Origin: Dryocosmus kuriphilus
Taxonomy: Eukaryota > Arthropoda > Insecta > Hymenoptera > Cynipidae
Assembly (NCBI GenBank): GCA_038277395.1
Contig: CM076196.1
Span: forward strand, 133,201,867-133,265,866
Reading direction: 5' to 3'
Length of the DNA stretch: 64,000 bases
Below are positions 44,921 through 55,481 of this stretch, one piece after another; the first letter of the stretch is position 1; every line of letters starts with the position of its first letter. The notes beneath the pieces were generated by a model, which worked only from the letters and a program-made list of their open reading frames with translations, was not told the DNA's origin and did no database searches. Position numbers and translations under genes: made by a program.

Positions 44921-45160
44921 TTGTACAGCTCAGAATATGTAAAAAATAATTTAAAGTCATTTCTGTGTATTTGTAAGATCTCTCACAATGTGATTTTAGA
45001 GATTAACATAAGTGTATCATGCTTAACCTACTATTGGTGTCACACAAAATATGACGCCAGATTCCTGTCAAAAAATATCAAAGAGAAATTCGCTAAGGAG
45101 TTAATCACTGAAAAACAAAGAGATAAAGGAGATGATAACTATGGAATGTATAAACAGTAA
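44921..45160 (+). pseudogene. Family P ORF of unknown function (left arm)
   Basis: An open frame containing NNLKSFLCICKISHNVILEI and, further on, FLSKNIKEKFAKELI. The right arm (50869-51075 minus) keeps the same frame ending EKAKR then stop; here a frameshift after EK extends it. Parts of the same frame survive at 26144-26215 (minus) and about 300-470 (minus). Persistence in four copies suggests it was once coding, but no domain is recognised. An upstream frame (44717-44908) ending NVILGKRVNVHAKRVK may be a shifted earlier part. Confidence 0.4.
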
Positions 45161-47069
45161 ATGTGAGTCAAAGACCAACGTCTTATGTTTTACGAAATTC
45201 TTCGAAAAATATTACAACATATCCCCTAAGATGCTATAACATAGTTTAAAGTGTTTTAAGCAATGCGTTTGACAGTAATAATCGAAGAGTGAACCTATTC
45301 TACAAATCTGAATTATTTATCCAACTATTGTGAGAAGCATCAAATCTTAACCTATTTACAAACGGTCTATTTCCCAGCTTCTATTACTTTTTTTCCGATA
45401 GATAAATATCGAAATGCTTGACTTTTGAAAGTGTTTCTAAGTAACTGATTCAATATTTCTTATTTGATTTTACTATAAATAGCTCTGTTGTCCAATCTGG
45501 ATGCATGAAATTTCTCAAAACTTGTTTATATTTACTGAGGCGGAAGCGGAGGTTGTAGTTAAATAAAATACTCAAAATTTGCATTCAGCGATTACAAGTC
45601 TTAGACCATCAGTTATAGAAAACTCGAAAACTAAAATGAGTCTCTGACATTTTTTCTTTTATAATAACCAAAATGAGTTCGTTTAAAAGAAATTGCGATG
45701 AATTATATATCATAAAAAAGTACCTATAATTTTTAAAAATCACATTGAATTTAACTTATTAAAGGAACTATATATTATTAATAGAAAGACATTTCACACT
45801 TAGTACCATGTTGGGTCTATTTTATCAGGTTTTATAAATTAACGAGATAAAATTTACAATCACATATATATTACAGGTGTTAATTCTACTATTGGAAATA
45901 AAAACTAGCTTTTAAGCTGTTAAAGGATCATCTAATAAAATCTTATTTACTAACGATAGCCTCTCTTATTTCATTAAGATTGAAATTATTTCAATGCGTT
46001 ATTTCTGTTTCAGGTAACCGCAAACAATCTACCAAATAAATCAGCTACATAAATTTTATAATCCACTGTAAGCAACTTTGAAATAATCTTTAACACTACA
46101 GAGTAACATGTTAAAAATCCAATTCATTTAACTGAAACCTTGCAAGAATAACATGATTAGTGAAGTATTGAAGATATTGAAATCAATCACTGACAATGAA
46201 AAAATATTTTTCTTAGGTCAACATTGAACTCTGGTTAAAATAAATCTAGTTCAAGAGATAAAAAGGGCGAACTATATGAATAATGAATAGATTTGTACTA
46301 TTGATTCCTATACTAATTAGACAAAATGATTGATTTCTTGCATACAAGTAGAAAGATTTTTGTTCAGTGATATTAAAAGTGAAATTAACCTCAGTTAACT
46401 ATTAAACTATATGAGGAAGAGGAGGTTTTGGGGAAGATTATTTTGTAGTAGAAACAAGTAGATACTGAAAAATTTTGGATTCAATTATTGCACACTCTAA
46501 ATCATATGTTAAAGCTTTAGAAGATGATGTGATCCTCTCTTTCACTAACTAAAATTAATTCAGGTGAGCGGAGTGAAGAAGAGATACACATACATTTTGA
46601 AAATTAGATTTATTTAATTTATTGCAATATAATAAATGTAAGGAACTACATATAACATTTTATATGTGATTCTTAAGTTATAATTACACGAAACGTTCAA
46701 TCCAATAATCCAAATGTTAACTCAACAATTAAAAATATTGAACCAGCAGTTGTTAAAGTTTCTACACCAATTAATAAGAATATTATCATTCAATGATGTC
46801 AGCCTCCCTTAGTTCATTAATGGTTGCAATGATTTTAAGCGACAATATTTTCCCCTTTCCAACTGATAAAACTGAGTAGTATGATGTGGATGAGGACCAT
46901 GTGCAAGCTCATAATCCTCACCCGCCCTGTCCTCATACTGCTCAGTTTTATCAGCTGGAAAGGGGGAAAATATTGTCTTCAGCTTCATCAGCTGGAAATG
47001 GGGGAGAGGGAAATATTCTCCTCAGTTTTAGTAGCTGGAAAGGGGGAAAATAAATTTCTTGGGAAGGTT

Positions 47070-47290
47070 TTTAGAGTTGGAACAGGGAAAATGGTATGAT
47101 TTGGTAGAACAAATTGTAATTTTGAAATTTTAGGTAACGTTTTTAGAGTTGGAACAGGGAAAATGGTGTGACTCGATTGCACAAATTGTGATTTTTAAAT
47201 TTTAGGGAATATTTTTATAGTTGGAACAGGGAAAAGGTATGATTTGATTGAATAGATTGTAATTTTGAAATTTCAGGGAACATTGGAAGG
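47070..47290. repeat. ~62-bp tandem repeat, left arm
   Basis: About four units with GAGTTGGAACAGGGAAAATG, TGATTTGATTG-like sequence and ATTGTAATTTTGAAATTT. Inverted counterpart at 48655-48910; also in the spacer of palindrome A. Confidence 0.88.
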
Positions 47291-47495
47291 GGAAAAATGG
47301 TATGAAAACTCTCTCGTCGTACCGACTGAGTTACAGAACCCTTACAGCTATACTGGTGTGATCTACGTAATAAAATATGGCGATCCGGTTTTTGTTTCAA
47401 TATTGGAGGTTATGTTTCATGTGAAAATAACTTTGCGCCTGCGCAATCGACATCTTTCTATGTATATGGCGTTATGTAATAAACTCAAGACGTAA
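47265..47495 (+). other. Arm-conserved ~75-codon frame (left copy)
   Basis: The frame includes WYENSLVVPTELQNPYSYTG and FHVKITLRLRNRHLSMYMAL. The mirror copy at 48478-48723 (minus) differs at only about two residues over the shared part. It lies just outside the integrase tail and on the same strand as it. It may be an eroded protein of the ancestral element, or it may be open only because the arms are recent. No family recognised. Confidence 0.35.
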
Positions 47496-47516
47496 ATTAA
47501 TATGAAGGTAAATTAA

Positions 47517-47790
47517 AGTATACACCTCCCAACTTGACAAGAGAGATATTCACTTTGACTCAAGTCATACTCAACAATCAAGCGGCGTCCTAGCACAAGG
47601 ACTATCAAGAGCAAACTATCGCTGGCGGATTCTATGAACAGGAACTTTTCAAAGAGAAGCATCCAGACGTATACCTTGTGGAAAAGGTAATCAAGAGACG
47701 TGGCAATAAAGTCTATGTAAAGTGGTTAGGCTTTGATACTTCACACAACAGCTGGATAGACAAATCTTATATAATCAATGTTGAATCAAC
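47517..47790 (+). pseudogene. Polinton/Maverick-type integrase C-terminus with chromodomain
   Basis: The frame reads IAGGFYEQELFKEKHPDVYL, VEKVIKRRGNKVYVKWLGFD and SHNSWIDK, a linker plus a chromodomain with its aromatic residues. This combination is the C-terminal tail of the retroviral-like integrases of Polinton/Maverick elements; other chromodomain integrases are possible but fit the GGFYEQEL linker less well. An in-frame stop near 47595 and the missing catalytic core show it is a fragment. The arm/spacer boundary falls inside the chromodomain at about 47680. Confidence 0.8.
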
Positions 47791-47798
47791 TATGTGCA

Positions 47799-47919
47799 AT
47801 GTTGAATCAACGTTGAATTAATGTTGAATTAACGTTGAATTAATGTTGAATCAACGTTGAATTAACATTGAATCGACGTTGAATTAACGTTGAACCAACG
47901 TTGAATTAATGTTGAAAAA
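47799..47919. repeat. 11-bp minisatellite, left hinge
   Basis: About 11 units of GTTGAATTAAC or GTTGAATCAAC. The unit is itself an imperfect palindrome. A related array with more divergence is at 48078-48198. Confidence 0.9.
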
Positions 47920-48077
47920 GATTAACCTAACTAATGATTAACTAATGGTTAACATGTATATCAGAAGCATTTGCCACATATACATTAGGATTTAAAATGG
48001 TGGTCGTATATTCCAACGTAATGCAGTACCCTAGTCTGACATGTCGGGAAATCCTGAACAAGGCGGAAAGCGCATAC

Positions 48078-48198
48078 GTTGAATCGATGTTAAACAAATG
48101 TTGAGCCGACGTCAAACCAAAGTTGAATAAACGTTAAGCCAACGTTAATTCAACGTTGGTTTAAAGATGGATCAACGTTGGTTCAACGTTGGTTCAAA
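48078..48198. repeat. 11-bp minisatellite, right hinge
   Basis: About 11 units such as GTTGAATCGAT, GTTAAGCCAAC and GTTGGTTCAAC in the same 11-bp register as the left array. It is roughly mirror-placed about the palindrome axis. Confidence 0.85.
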
Positions 48199-48282
48199 AT
48201 TGCACAAAAATTGATTACATATCCGATATGTCAAGCCTAACTACTTTGCATATACTTTATTGCCACTTTTCTTGATTAATTT

Positions 48283-48440
48283 TTTCCACAAGGTATACGT
48301 CTGGATGCTTCTCTTTGAAAAGTTCCTGTTCACAGAATCCGCCAGCGATAGTTTGCTCTTGATAGTCCTTGTGCTAGGACGCCGCTGGATTATTGGGTAT
48401 GACTTGAGTCACAGTGAATATCACTCTTGTCCAGTTGGGA
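48283..48440 (-). pseudogene. Integrase tail, mirror copy
   Basis: On the minus strand it encodes PPNWTRVIFTVTQVIPNN, then IAGGF(C)EQELFKEKHPDVYL, ending where the spacer begins. Only the first few residues of the chromodomain are included. It is the partner of 47517-47680. Confidence 0.8.
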
Positions 48441-48477
48441 GGTGCATACTTTAATTTACCTTCATAATAATTTACGT

Positions 48478-48723
48478 CTAGAGTTTATTAAATAACGCCA
48501 TATACATAGAAAGATGTCGATTGCGCAGGCGCAAAGTTATCTTCACATGAAACATAACCTCCAATATTGAAACAAAAACCGGATCGCCATATTTTATTAC
48601 GTAGATCACACCAGTAGAGCTGTAAGGGTTCTGCAACTCAGTCGGTACGACGAGAGAGTTTTCATACCATTTTTCCCCTTCTAATGTTCCCTGAAATTTC
48701 AAAATTACAATCTGTTCAATCAA
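48478..48723 (-). other. Arm-conserved ~75-codon frame (right copy)
   Basis: Mirror of 47265-47495, starting MIEQIVILKFQGTLEGEKWY and ending LSMYMALFNKL. See the left copy for interpretation. Confidence 0.35.
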
Positions 48724-48910
48724 ATCATATCATTTTCCCTGTTCCAACTCTAAAAATATTCCCTAAAATTTTAAAAATCACAATTTGTGCAATCGAGTCA
48801 CACCATTTTTCCTGTTCCAACTCTAAGAACGTTACCTAAAATTTCAAAATTACAATTTGTTCAACCAAATCATACCATTTTCCCTGTTCCAACTCTAAAA
48901 ACCTTCCCAA
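48655..48910. repeat. ~62-bp tandem repeat, right arm
   Basis: About four units with TTTTCCCTGTTCCAACTC, the reverse complement of 47070-47290. Confidence 0.88.
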
Positions 48911-50868
48911 GAAATTTATTTTCCCACTTTCCAGCTAATAAAACTGAGGAGAATATTTCCCTCTCCCCCATTTCCAGCTGATGAAGCTGAAGACAATATT
49001 TTCCCCCTTTCCAGCTGATAAAACTGAGCAGTATGAGGACAGGGCAGGTGAGGATTATGAGCTTGCACATGGTCCTCATCTACATCATACTACTCAGTTT
49101 TATCAGTTGGAAAGGGGAAAATATTGTGGCTTAAAATAATTGCAACCATTAATGAACTAAGAGAGGCTGACATCATTGAATGATAATATTCTTATTAATT
49201 GGTGCAGAAACTTTAAAAACTGCTGGTTCAATATTTTTAATTGTTGAATTAACATTTGAATTATTTGATTGAAGATTTCGTGTAATTATAACTTAAGAAT
49301 CACATATAAAATGTTATATGTAGTTCCTTACATTTATTATATTGCAATAAATTAAATAAATCTAATTTTCAAAATGTATGTGTATTTCTTCTTCACTCCG
49401 CTCACCTGAATTAATTTTTGTTAGTGCAAGAGAGGATCAGTTCATCTTTTAAAGCTTTAACATATGATTTAGAGTGTGCAATAATTGAATCCAAAATTTT
49501 TCAGTATCTACTTGTTTCAACTACAAAATAATCTTCCCCAAAACCTCCTCTTCCTCATATAGTTTAATAGTTAACTGAGGTTAATTTCACTTTTAATATC
49601 ACTGAACAAAAATCTTTCTACTTGTATGCAAGAAATCAATCATTTTGTCTAATTAGTATAGGAATCAATAGTACAAATCTATTCATTATTCATATAGTTC
49701 GCCCTTTTTATCTCTTGAACTAGATTTATTTTAACCAGAGTTCAATGTTGACCTAAGAAAAATATTTTTTCATTGTCAGTGATTGATTTCACTATCTTCA
49801 ATACTTCGCTAATCATGTTATTATTGCAAGGTTTCAGTTAAATGAATTGGATTTTTAACATGTTACTCTGTGGTGTTAAAGATTATTTCAAAGTTGCTTA
49901 CAGTGGATTATAAAATTTATGTAGCTGATTTATTTGGTAGATTGTTTGCGGTGACCTGAAACAGAAATAACGCATTGAAATAATTTCAATCTTAATGACA
50001 TAAGAGAGGCTAGCGTTAGTAAATAAGATTTTATTAGATGATTCTTTAACAGCTTAAAAGTTAGTTTATTATTTCCAATAGTAGAATTAACACCTGTAAT
50101 ATATATGTGATTGTAAATTTTATCTCGTTAATTTATAAAACCTGATAAAATAGACCCAACATGGCACTAAGTGTGAAATGTCTTTCTATTAATAATATAT
50201 AGTTCCTTTGATAAGTTAAATTCAATGTGATTTTTAAACATTATAGGTACTTGTTTATGATATATAATTCATCTCAATTTCTTTTAACCGAACTTATTTT
50301 GGTTATTATAAAAGAAAAAATGTCAGAGACTCATTTTAGTTTTAGAGTTTTCTACAACTGATGGTCTAAGGCTTGTAATCACTGAATGCAAATTTTGAGT
50401 ATTTTACTTAACTACAACCTCCTCTTCCTCCTCAGTAAATATAAACAAGTTTTGAGAAATTTCATGCATCCAGATTGGACAACAGAGCTATTTATAGTAA
50501 AATCAAATAAGAAATATTGAATCAGTTACTTAGAAGCACTTTCAAAAGTCAAGCATTTCGATATTTATCTATCGGAAAAAAAGTAATAGAAGCTGGGAAA
50601 TAGACCGCTTGTAAATAGGTTAGGATTTGATGCTTCTCACAATAGTTGGATAAATAATTCAGATTTGTAGAATAGGTTCACTCTTCGATTATTACTGTCA
50701 AACGCATTGCTTAAAACACTTTAAACCTATGTTATAGCATCTTAGGGGATATGTTGTAATATTTTTCGAAGAATTTCGTAAAACATAAGACTTACATTGG
50801 TTGGTCTTTGACATTATTAACACATTTACTGTTTATACATTCCATAGGTATGCGTCACTCATCTCCAG

Positions 50869-51075
50869 TTATCTCTTTGCTTTTTCAGTGATTAACTCCT
50901 TAGCGAATTTCTCTTTGATATTTTTTGACAGGAAACTGACGTCATATTTTGTGTGACACCAATAGTAGGTTAAACATGATACACTTATTTTAATCTCTAA
51001 AATCACATTGTGAGAGATCTTGCAAATACACAGAAATGACTTTAAATTATTTTTTACATATTGTGAGCTGTACAA
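50869..51075 (-). pseudogene. Family P ORF of unknown function (right arm)
   Basis: 68-codon frame with NNLKSFLCICKISHNVILEI, YYWCHTKYD and KEKFAKELITEKAKR before the stop. This copy gives the best view of the probable ancestral C-terminus, since the fragment at 26144-26215 ends with the same KAKR-stop. Confidence 0.4.
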
Positions 51076-51645
51076 TTGCTCTTCTAATTATTTTACTCTT
51101 TAGCATGGACATTAACCCTTTTCCCAAGAATCACATTATTAACCTTGAAAAATTTCTGTAAAATTGCGAATTTATTGTTTACGTATAGTACTAATGATCT
51201 CTCAGATGACGTTATAGCATTTTGGGGATATGATGTAATATTTTGAAAGAGTTTGGAAAACGTAATTCTTACTTTTATTATTGAACTTACAATTTTTCAG
51301 CAATTGAGTAAAATACTTTTTAGACGACATAACTGCAATGTAAGAAGAATGGAGAGACTTCTTTTTTCATTTTTATGCTAAATGTTCAAATCATAATAGA
51401 TAAATTGCTATTTCTAAAAATAAGAGAGAGAGAGAAAGAGAGAGAGAGAGAGGCGTTTAAAGAAGAGTGAGTGTGAAACCTGTTAATAAAATGCATGTCA
51501 TCTTTAATCCCAAGCTTCGAGAATGCTGATACTATAGTACGCATTTAACATTAAGGGATAAACGCACTGATTTAAAGTGGTGCTGCAAATCATAAAACAT
51601 TGAATAAAATGCATTCTGATATTGCAGTGTTTTATATGACTTGGG

Positions 51646-51693
<48 letters not shown>
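51646..51693. repeat. (TTA)n microsatellite
   Basis: Mirror of the TAA tract at 44282-44347. Confidence 0.97.
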
Positions 51694-51869
51694 TTGGGTG
51701 GCTATCTATAGAATTTTCTCGAAACGTGTCGAAACAATGTATTTTTGGATATCCTCAACTAATGTACGTACTATCTTTGTTTATTAATGTATCTCCCTCT
51801 TTATCTTGAAGTTATAGAAGGCTCTATGTACATCATAAATACCCGAAGTCGTCACAGAAGTCCAATGTC

Positions 51870-52300
51870 AGCAACCCACCGTACTTAATTACTGATTGAA
51901 TGACTCTTTAGCACAGACACGAACCATCATCATCGCCTGCTGGTAAATGACTTCCTTTTACAGACATTTATCACAGACATGAACCATCATCGCCTGTCGG
52001 TTACTGTCTAATTTTACAGACGTTCTGCATTGACACGAATCATCATCGACTTTTGATTACTGATTAATTTTGCAGACATTTAGCCTGAATCGGAACCCTT
52101 CCGCCGAACTCTGGTTTTACAAACATTTAGCTTGGAACAAAACCTTGCCCCTGAAAGCTATATCTCAGCAACCCACCGTAATTGATTACGGAATGAATTT
52201 CATTTCAGCACGGACACAAACCACCATCACCTGTCGGTCACTGATTAATTTTACAGACACACATTTAGCACAGACACAAACCATCGGCAAATGACTGGGT
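51870..52300. repeat. 60-bp minisatellite, right arm
   Basis: Diverged units with GAACCATCATCGCCTG, ACTGATTAATTTT and ACAGACATTTAGC, in the same orientation as 4913-5460. Confidence 0.87.
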
Positions 52301-52354
52301 TTACCTTCGTCAAATTCCTACATAAACTTCTAGCAGTGACGCTTCAAGGATGCT

Positions 52355-52546
52355 TTGAACTATGAAACTTGTCGATTTATGTTGGCCACTGTCGAGAAGT
52401 CGGGAATCGCCGATACAATCTACCTCGAAGCTTCTAGAAACATTCTCTATGGAAACTTCCTGCGCAATACTTTCGGGTCCTCAATGCGTCCCCTGATGTC
52501 AAATAAAACTACGATTGGTGCTGTTATCTCATTTTCGGTGTGGTGA
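52355..52546 (+). other. Arm-conserved 63-codon frame (right copy)
   Basis: Mirror of 43430-43621 with about five residue changes (for example NTFGSSMRP versus NTFESSMRP). No domain is recognised. Confidence 0.25.
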
Positions 52547-52699
52547 AATTATTCGACTTTATTAGTGAGAATTTCTCAGTCATTTCTAATTTTTTTTTTT
52601 TTTTCCTTAAGTCATATGAATAAGACATAGTCAATAATTAATTTCTATGCTTGGATTTTTAACATAACTTCTGCTTTTAAAACTCTTTAAATTAGTTAC

Positions 52700-52700
52700 A

Positions 52701-52747
<47 letters not shown>

Positions 52748-52754
52748 ACACACA
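52700..52754. repeat. C-run plus (CA)n(CG)n(CA)n
   Basis: C17, then alternating CA, CG and CA dinucleotides. Alternating purine-pyrimidine of this kind is prone to Z-DNA. The mirrored left arm has only GT. Confidence 0.95.
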
Positions 52755-54289
52755 GTAAAGACAGACATTGAACCTGAAACAGAACCCTTCCATGAAACTA
52801 AAGTTTTTACAAAATTTAGTCTACAGCTCGGCAACCCGCCTTACTTGGTTGAATTCAGACACTTACCACCATCGCCTCATTCCTAAATTACTGATTATTG
52901 CCTGCAGCTCGGGAACCCTCCTTACTTTTTGAAAATTTCTTTAGTGTATCATTTAGATCAGTTTGAGGAACTGTTTTGTAAGAATTAAAATTTTGCCCGT
53001 TTTTACGTATCTCTTACAGTTTTCGATATATTTGCAAATTTTAGAATTTGTCTTTGTATATCATTTAGATCTGTCCAAAAAGCATCCCTTTTTCTAAATA
53101 CATTTTTGTCATAGCTTTTACCGTTTTCGAGTATTGCAAGGTTTTAGTTAAATGAATTGAATTTTTAGCATATTTCTTTGTCGTGGTAAAGAATATTTCA
53201 AACTTTCTTACAGTGGATTATAAAATATATGTAGCAGGTTTATTTGGTAGATTGATTGTGGTCACTTGAAACAAAAAAATAATGCCTTCAAATAATTTCA
53301 ATTAATCATTAAATAGGAGAGGTTAGCGTTATTAAATAATACTTTTATTAGCTGATTCTTAGCAGGTTAAAAGCTCGTTTATTATTTCCAACAGTAGAAT
53401 TAACACATGAAATATACATGATTGTAAATTTTATCTCATTAGTTTATAAAAAACTGATAAAATATACCCAGAATGGTACTAATCATGCAATGTCTTTCTA
53501 TTACTCTATAATATATAGTTCTTTTAATAAGTTGAATTCAATGTGATTTTTTAAACATTATAAGTACTACTCATCTTCATTTCTTGTATCCGAACTCATT
53601 CTGCTTATTATTATTATTAAAATGTAAGAGATCTAAGACTTGTAATAATATAATTATGACAATAAAGAAGAATGCATTCTGCCTCACTCATTTCACACTC
53701 CGAGCATCGAGGGACTTTAAAACTCGTCGAGTTCTCGGGAATCCCCATTCAAACCAGCACAAGCTCTTAAATTTGGTTTTTCTTGGTGTATCATTTAGAT
53801 CTGTCCGAAAACATCCCCTTTTCTAAATACATTTTTGTCATACCTTTTAACATTTTCGTGTATTGCAAGGTTTTATTTAAATGAATTGGATTTTTAGCAT
53901 ATTATAATATTTTGTTGTGTTAATGATTATTTCAAAGTTTCTTATAGTCGATTATAACATTTATGTAACTGATTTATTTGGTAGATTGGTTGCGGTTACT
54001 TGAAATAGAAATAATGTCTTCAAATAATTTCAATCGTTTTAACAGCTTAGAAGCTCGTTTATTATTTCCAACAGTATATTTAACACATGTAATATACGTG
54101 ATTGTAAATTTTATCTCGTTAATTTGGCGCGAAAAATCTAACCTTCTAGAACATTCTGGCGCGAAAAATCGTTGCATTATATTGCGCAACATTGCATCAT
54201 CTTGCGTAGCTTGTCGAAACTTGTCGAAACGTGTCAATTCTAGAACATTCTCATGCGAATAATGAAAAATGCAAAAAACAAAATAAAAA

Positions 54290-54960
54290 TCTTGGAATTT
54301 TTTTTTTTTTAAGGCTATCATTTAGACCAGTCGGAGAAATTTTCCCCTTCACCTAATCCCCTTTTCTATATCGCTTACCATTTTCGAGATATCTGGAAAT
54401 TTTGAAAAATTCAAAAAAAATCAGAAAAAAATCTGGGAAATTTGAAATTTTTTTTCAGCTATCATTTAGATCGGTGCGAAAAACTTCCCACTTGTCCTAA
54501 TCACTTTTGTCATGTCTCTTACGGTTTTCGAGATACGAGCAATTTTGGAAATTGCACAAATTTTGGAATTTTCAAAAATTTTTTTGCGCATCAGATAGAT
54601 TGGCTTGAGAAAGCGTTCTAAAATAAAGAAAATTTTGTCCGTTTTTGCGTAACTCTTACCGTTTTCGAGATACCTCCAACTTTTGAAAATCCAAAAAAAA
54701 GCAAAAACCTTGGAATTTTGAAATTTTTTTAAGGCTATCATTTAGATCAGTCTGAGGAAGTTCCCTTTTTTGTAAACCTCAAAATTTTGTCCGTTTTTGC
54801 GTATCGCTTACCGTTTTCGAGATATCTGCAAAAATTTGAAAATCAGCAAAAAAAAAACTTGGAATTTGAACAAATTTTTTTTAATCTACCATTTAAATCA
54901 GTCTGAGAAACTTCCCACTTGTCCCAATCCCTTTCTTCACGTCTCTCTTCGATAGTTGGA
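54290..54960. repeat. ~125-bp satellite at right arm end
   Basis: Four to five units with TTACCGTTTTCGAGATA, AATCTTGGAATTTTGAAATT-like sequence and CTATCATTTAGATCAGTC. Single units of the same family occur inside the arms (42840-43060 and 52930-53150) and at 40240-40390. Confidence 0.82.
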
Positions 54961-54964
54961 AACT

Positions 54965-55235
54965 TCCATACAGTAGCGCCATCTGTCTTCATCAAAAATA
55001 AGCTTGCCGTGGTGTACTTCTGGCAACAACTTTAGCATTTTTCATTTCAGCCTCAGAAGCGCTACCTTACCGGACTAATGGTAACAAACTGCAAACTTGC
55101 ATACATTAGCGTCATCTGTCTTCATCAAAAATAAGCTTGCCGTGGTGTACTTCTGGCAAAAGCTTTAGCATTTTTCATTTCAGCCTCAGAACCCTACCTT
55201 ACTCGACTAATGGTAACAAACTGCAAACTTGCATA
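54965..55235. repeat. ~135-bp direct duplication
   Basis: Two adjacent copies containing ATCTGTCTTCATCAAAAATA, AGCTTGCCGTGGTGTACTTC and CTAATGGTAACAAACTGC, differing by small changes. Confidence 0.85.
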
Positions 55236-55481
55236 CAGTTCTTCTTGGGCACTTCACTGTTTCACAATGCACATTTAAAATTCTTTCCCCGGTTTTTTAA
55301 AGACAAGTCTCCACTATACCCTACAGGGATAAGGAACTCGGGGAATCCCTAGGCTTGCAATCATCGGCAGCGCCATCTGTCGATTACACTGCAAAGCCTG
55401 TCGAGTTACCGACGCCGATGAGTTATCGGCGGCAGTCTCAAACTGAACATTCCTACCTTACCGACTGTCGAGTTACCGACG
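55236..55481. other. Unassigned, CGACGG-rich sequence before the LTR
   Basis: Contains GCAGCGCCATCTGTCGATTA and repeated GTCGAGTTACCGACG. It may belong to the LTR of the gypsy element if my LTR start is too far right. Confidence 0.35.

Larger units (their letters stand above)
40225..47680 (+). repeat. Giant palindrome B, left arm
   Basis: Reverse complement of 48283-54735 along its whole length, apart from a Tc1 element (41535-42801) present only here and a ~310-bp satellite segment present only in the right arm. Paired landmarks include TTCTAGAACATTCTGGCGCG, a TAA/TTA microsatellite, the GT tract, the 60-bp minisatellite, the 62-bp repeats and an integrase tail at the inner end. Differences between arms are scattered and few by eye. 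Each arm contains two to three related ~0.45-kb modules. Confidence 0.92.
47681..48282. other. Palindrome B spacer (hinge)
   Basis: About 600 single-copy bases between the arms. It contains the second half of the chromodomain, an 11-bp minisatellite on each side and, between them, a short frame (MVVVYSNVMQYPS and on, from about 47997) of unknown meaning. Confidence 0.8.
48283..54735 (-). repeat. Giant palindrome B, right arm
   Basis: Inverted copy of 40225-47680. It starts with the reverse complement of the integrase tail (48283-48440), continues through the 62-bp repeats, the 60-bp minisatellite and ~0.45-kb modules, and ends in a satellite (54290-54735) of which the left arm retains only about one unit. 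It has no Tc1 element. Confidence 0.92.

Noticed and set aside
53978..54321. Overlapping ORFs of 94 and 115 codons at the right arm end
   Set aside because: They lie in arm and satellite sequence on opposite strands, have no domain content and are not preserved in the left arm.
40225..54735. Palindrome B as pure assembly error
   Set aside because: Arms differ by scattered substitutions, by microsatellite length and by a Tc1 insertion with target duplication, which a mirrored assembly of one locus would not show. Long-read confirmation is still needed.
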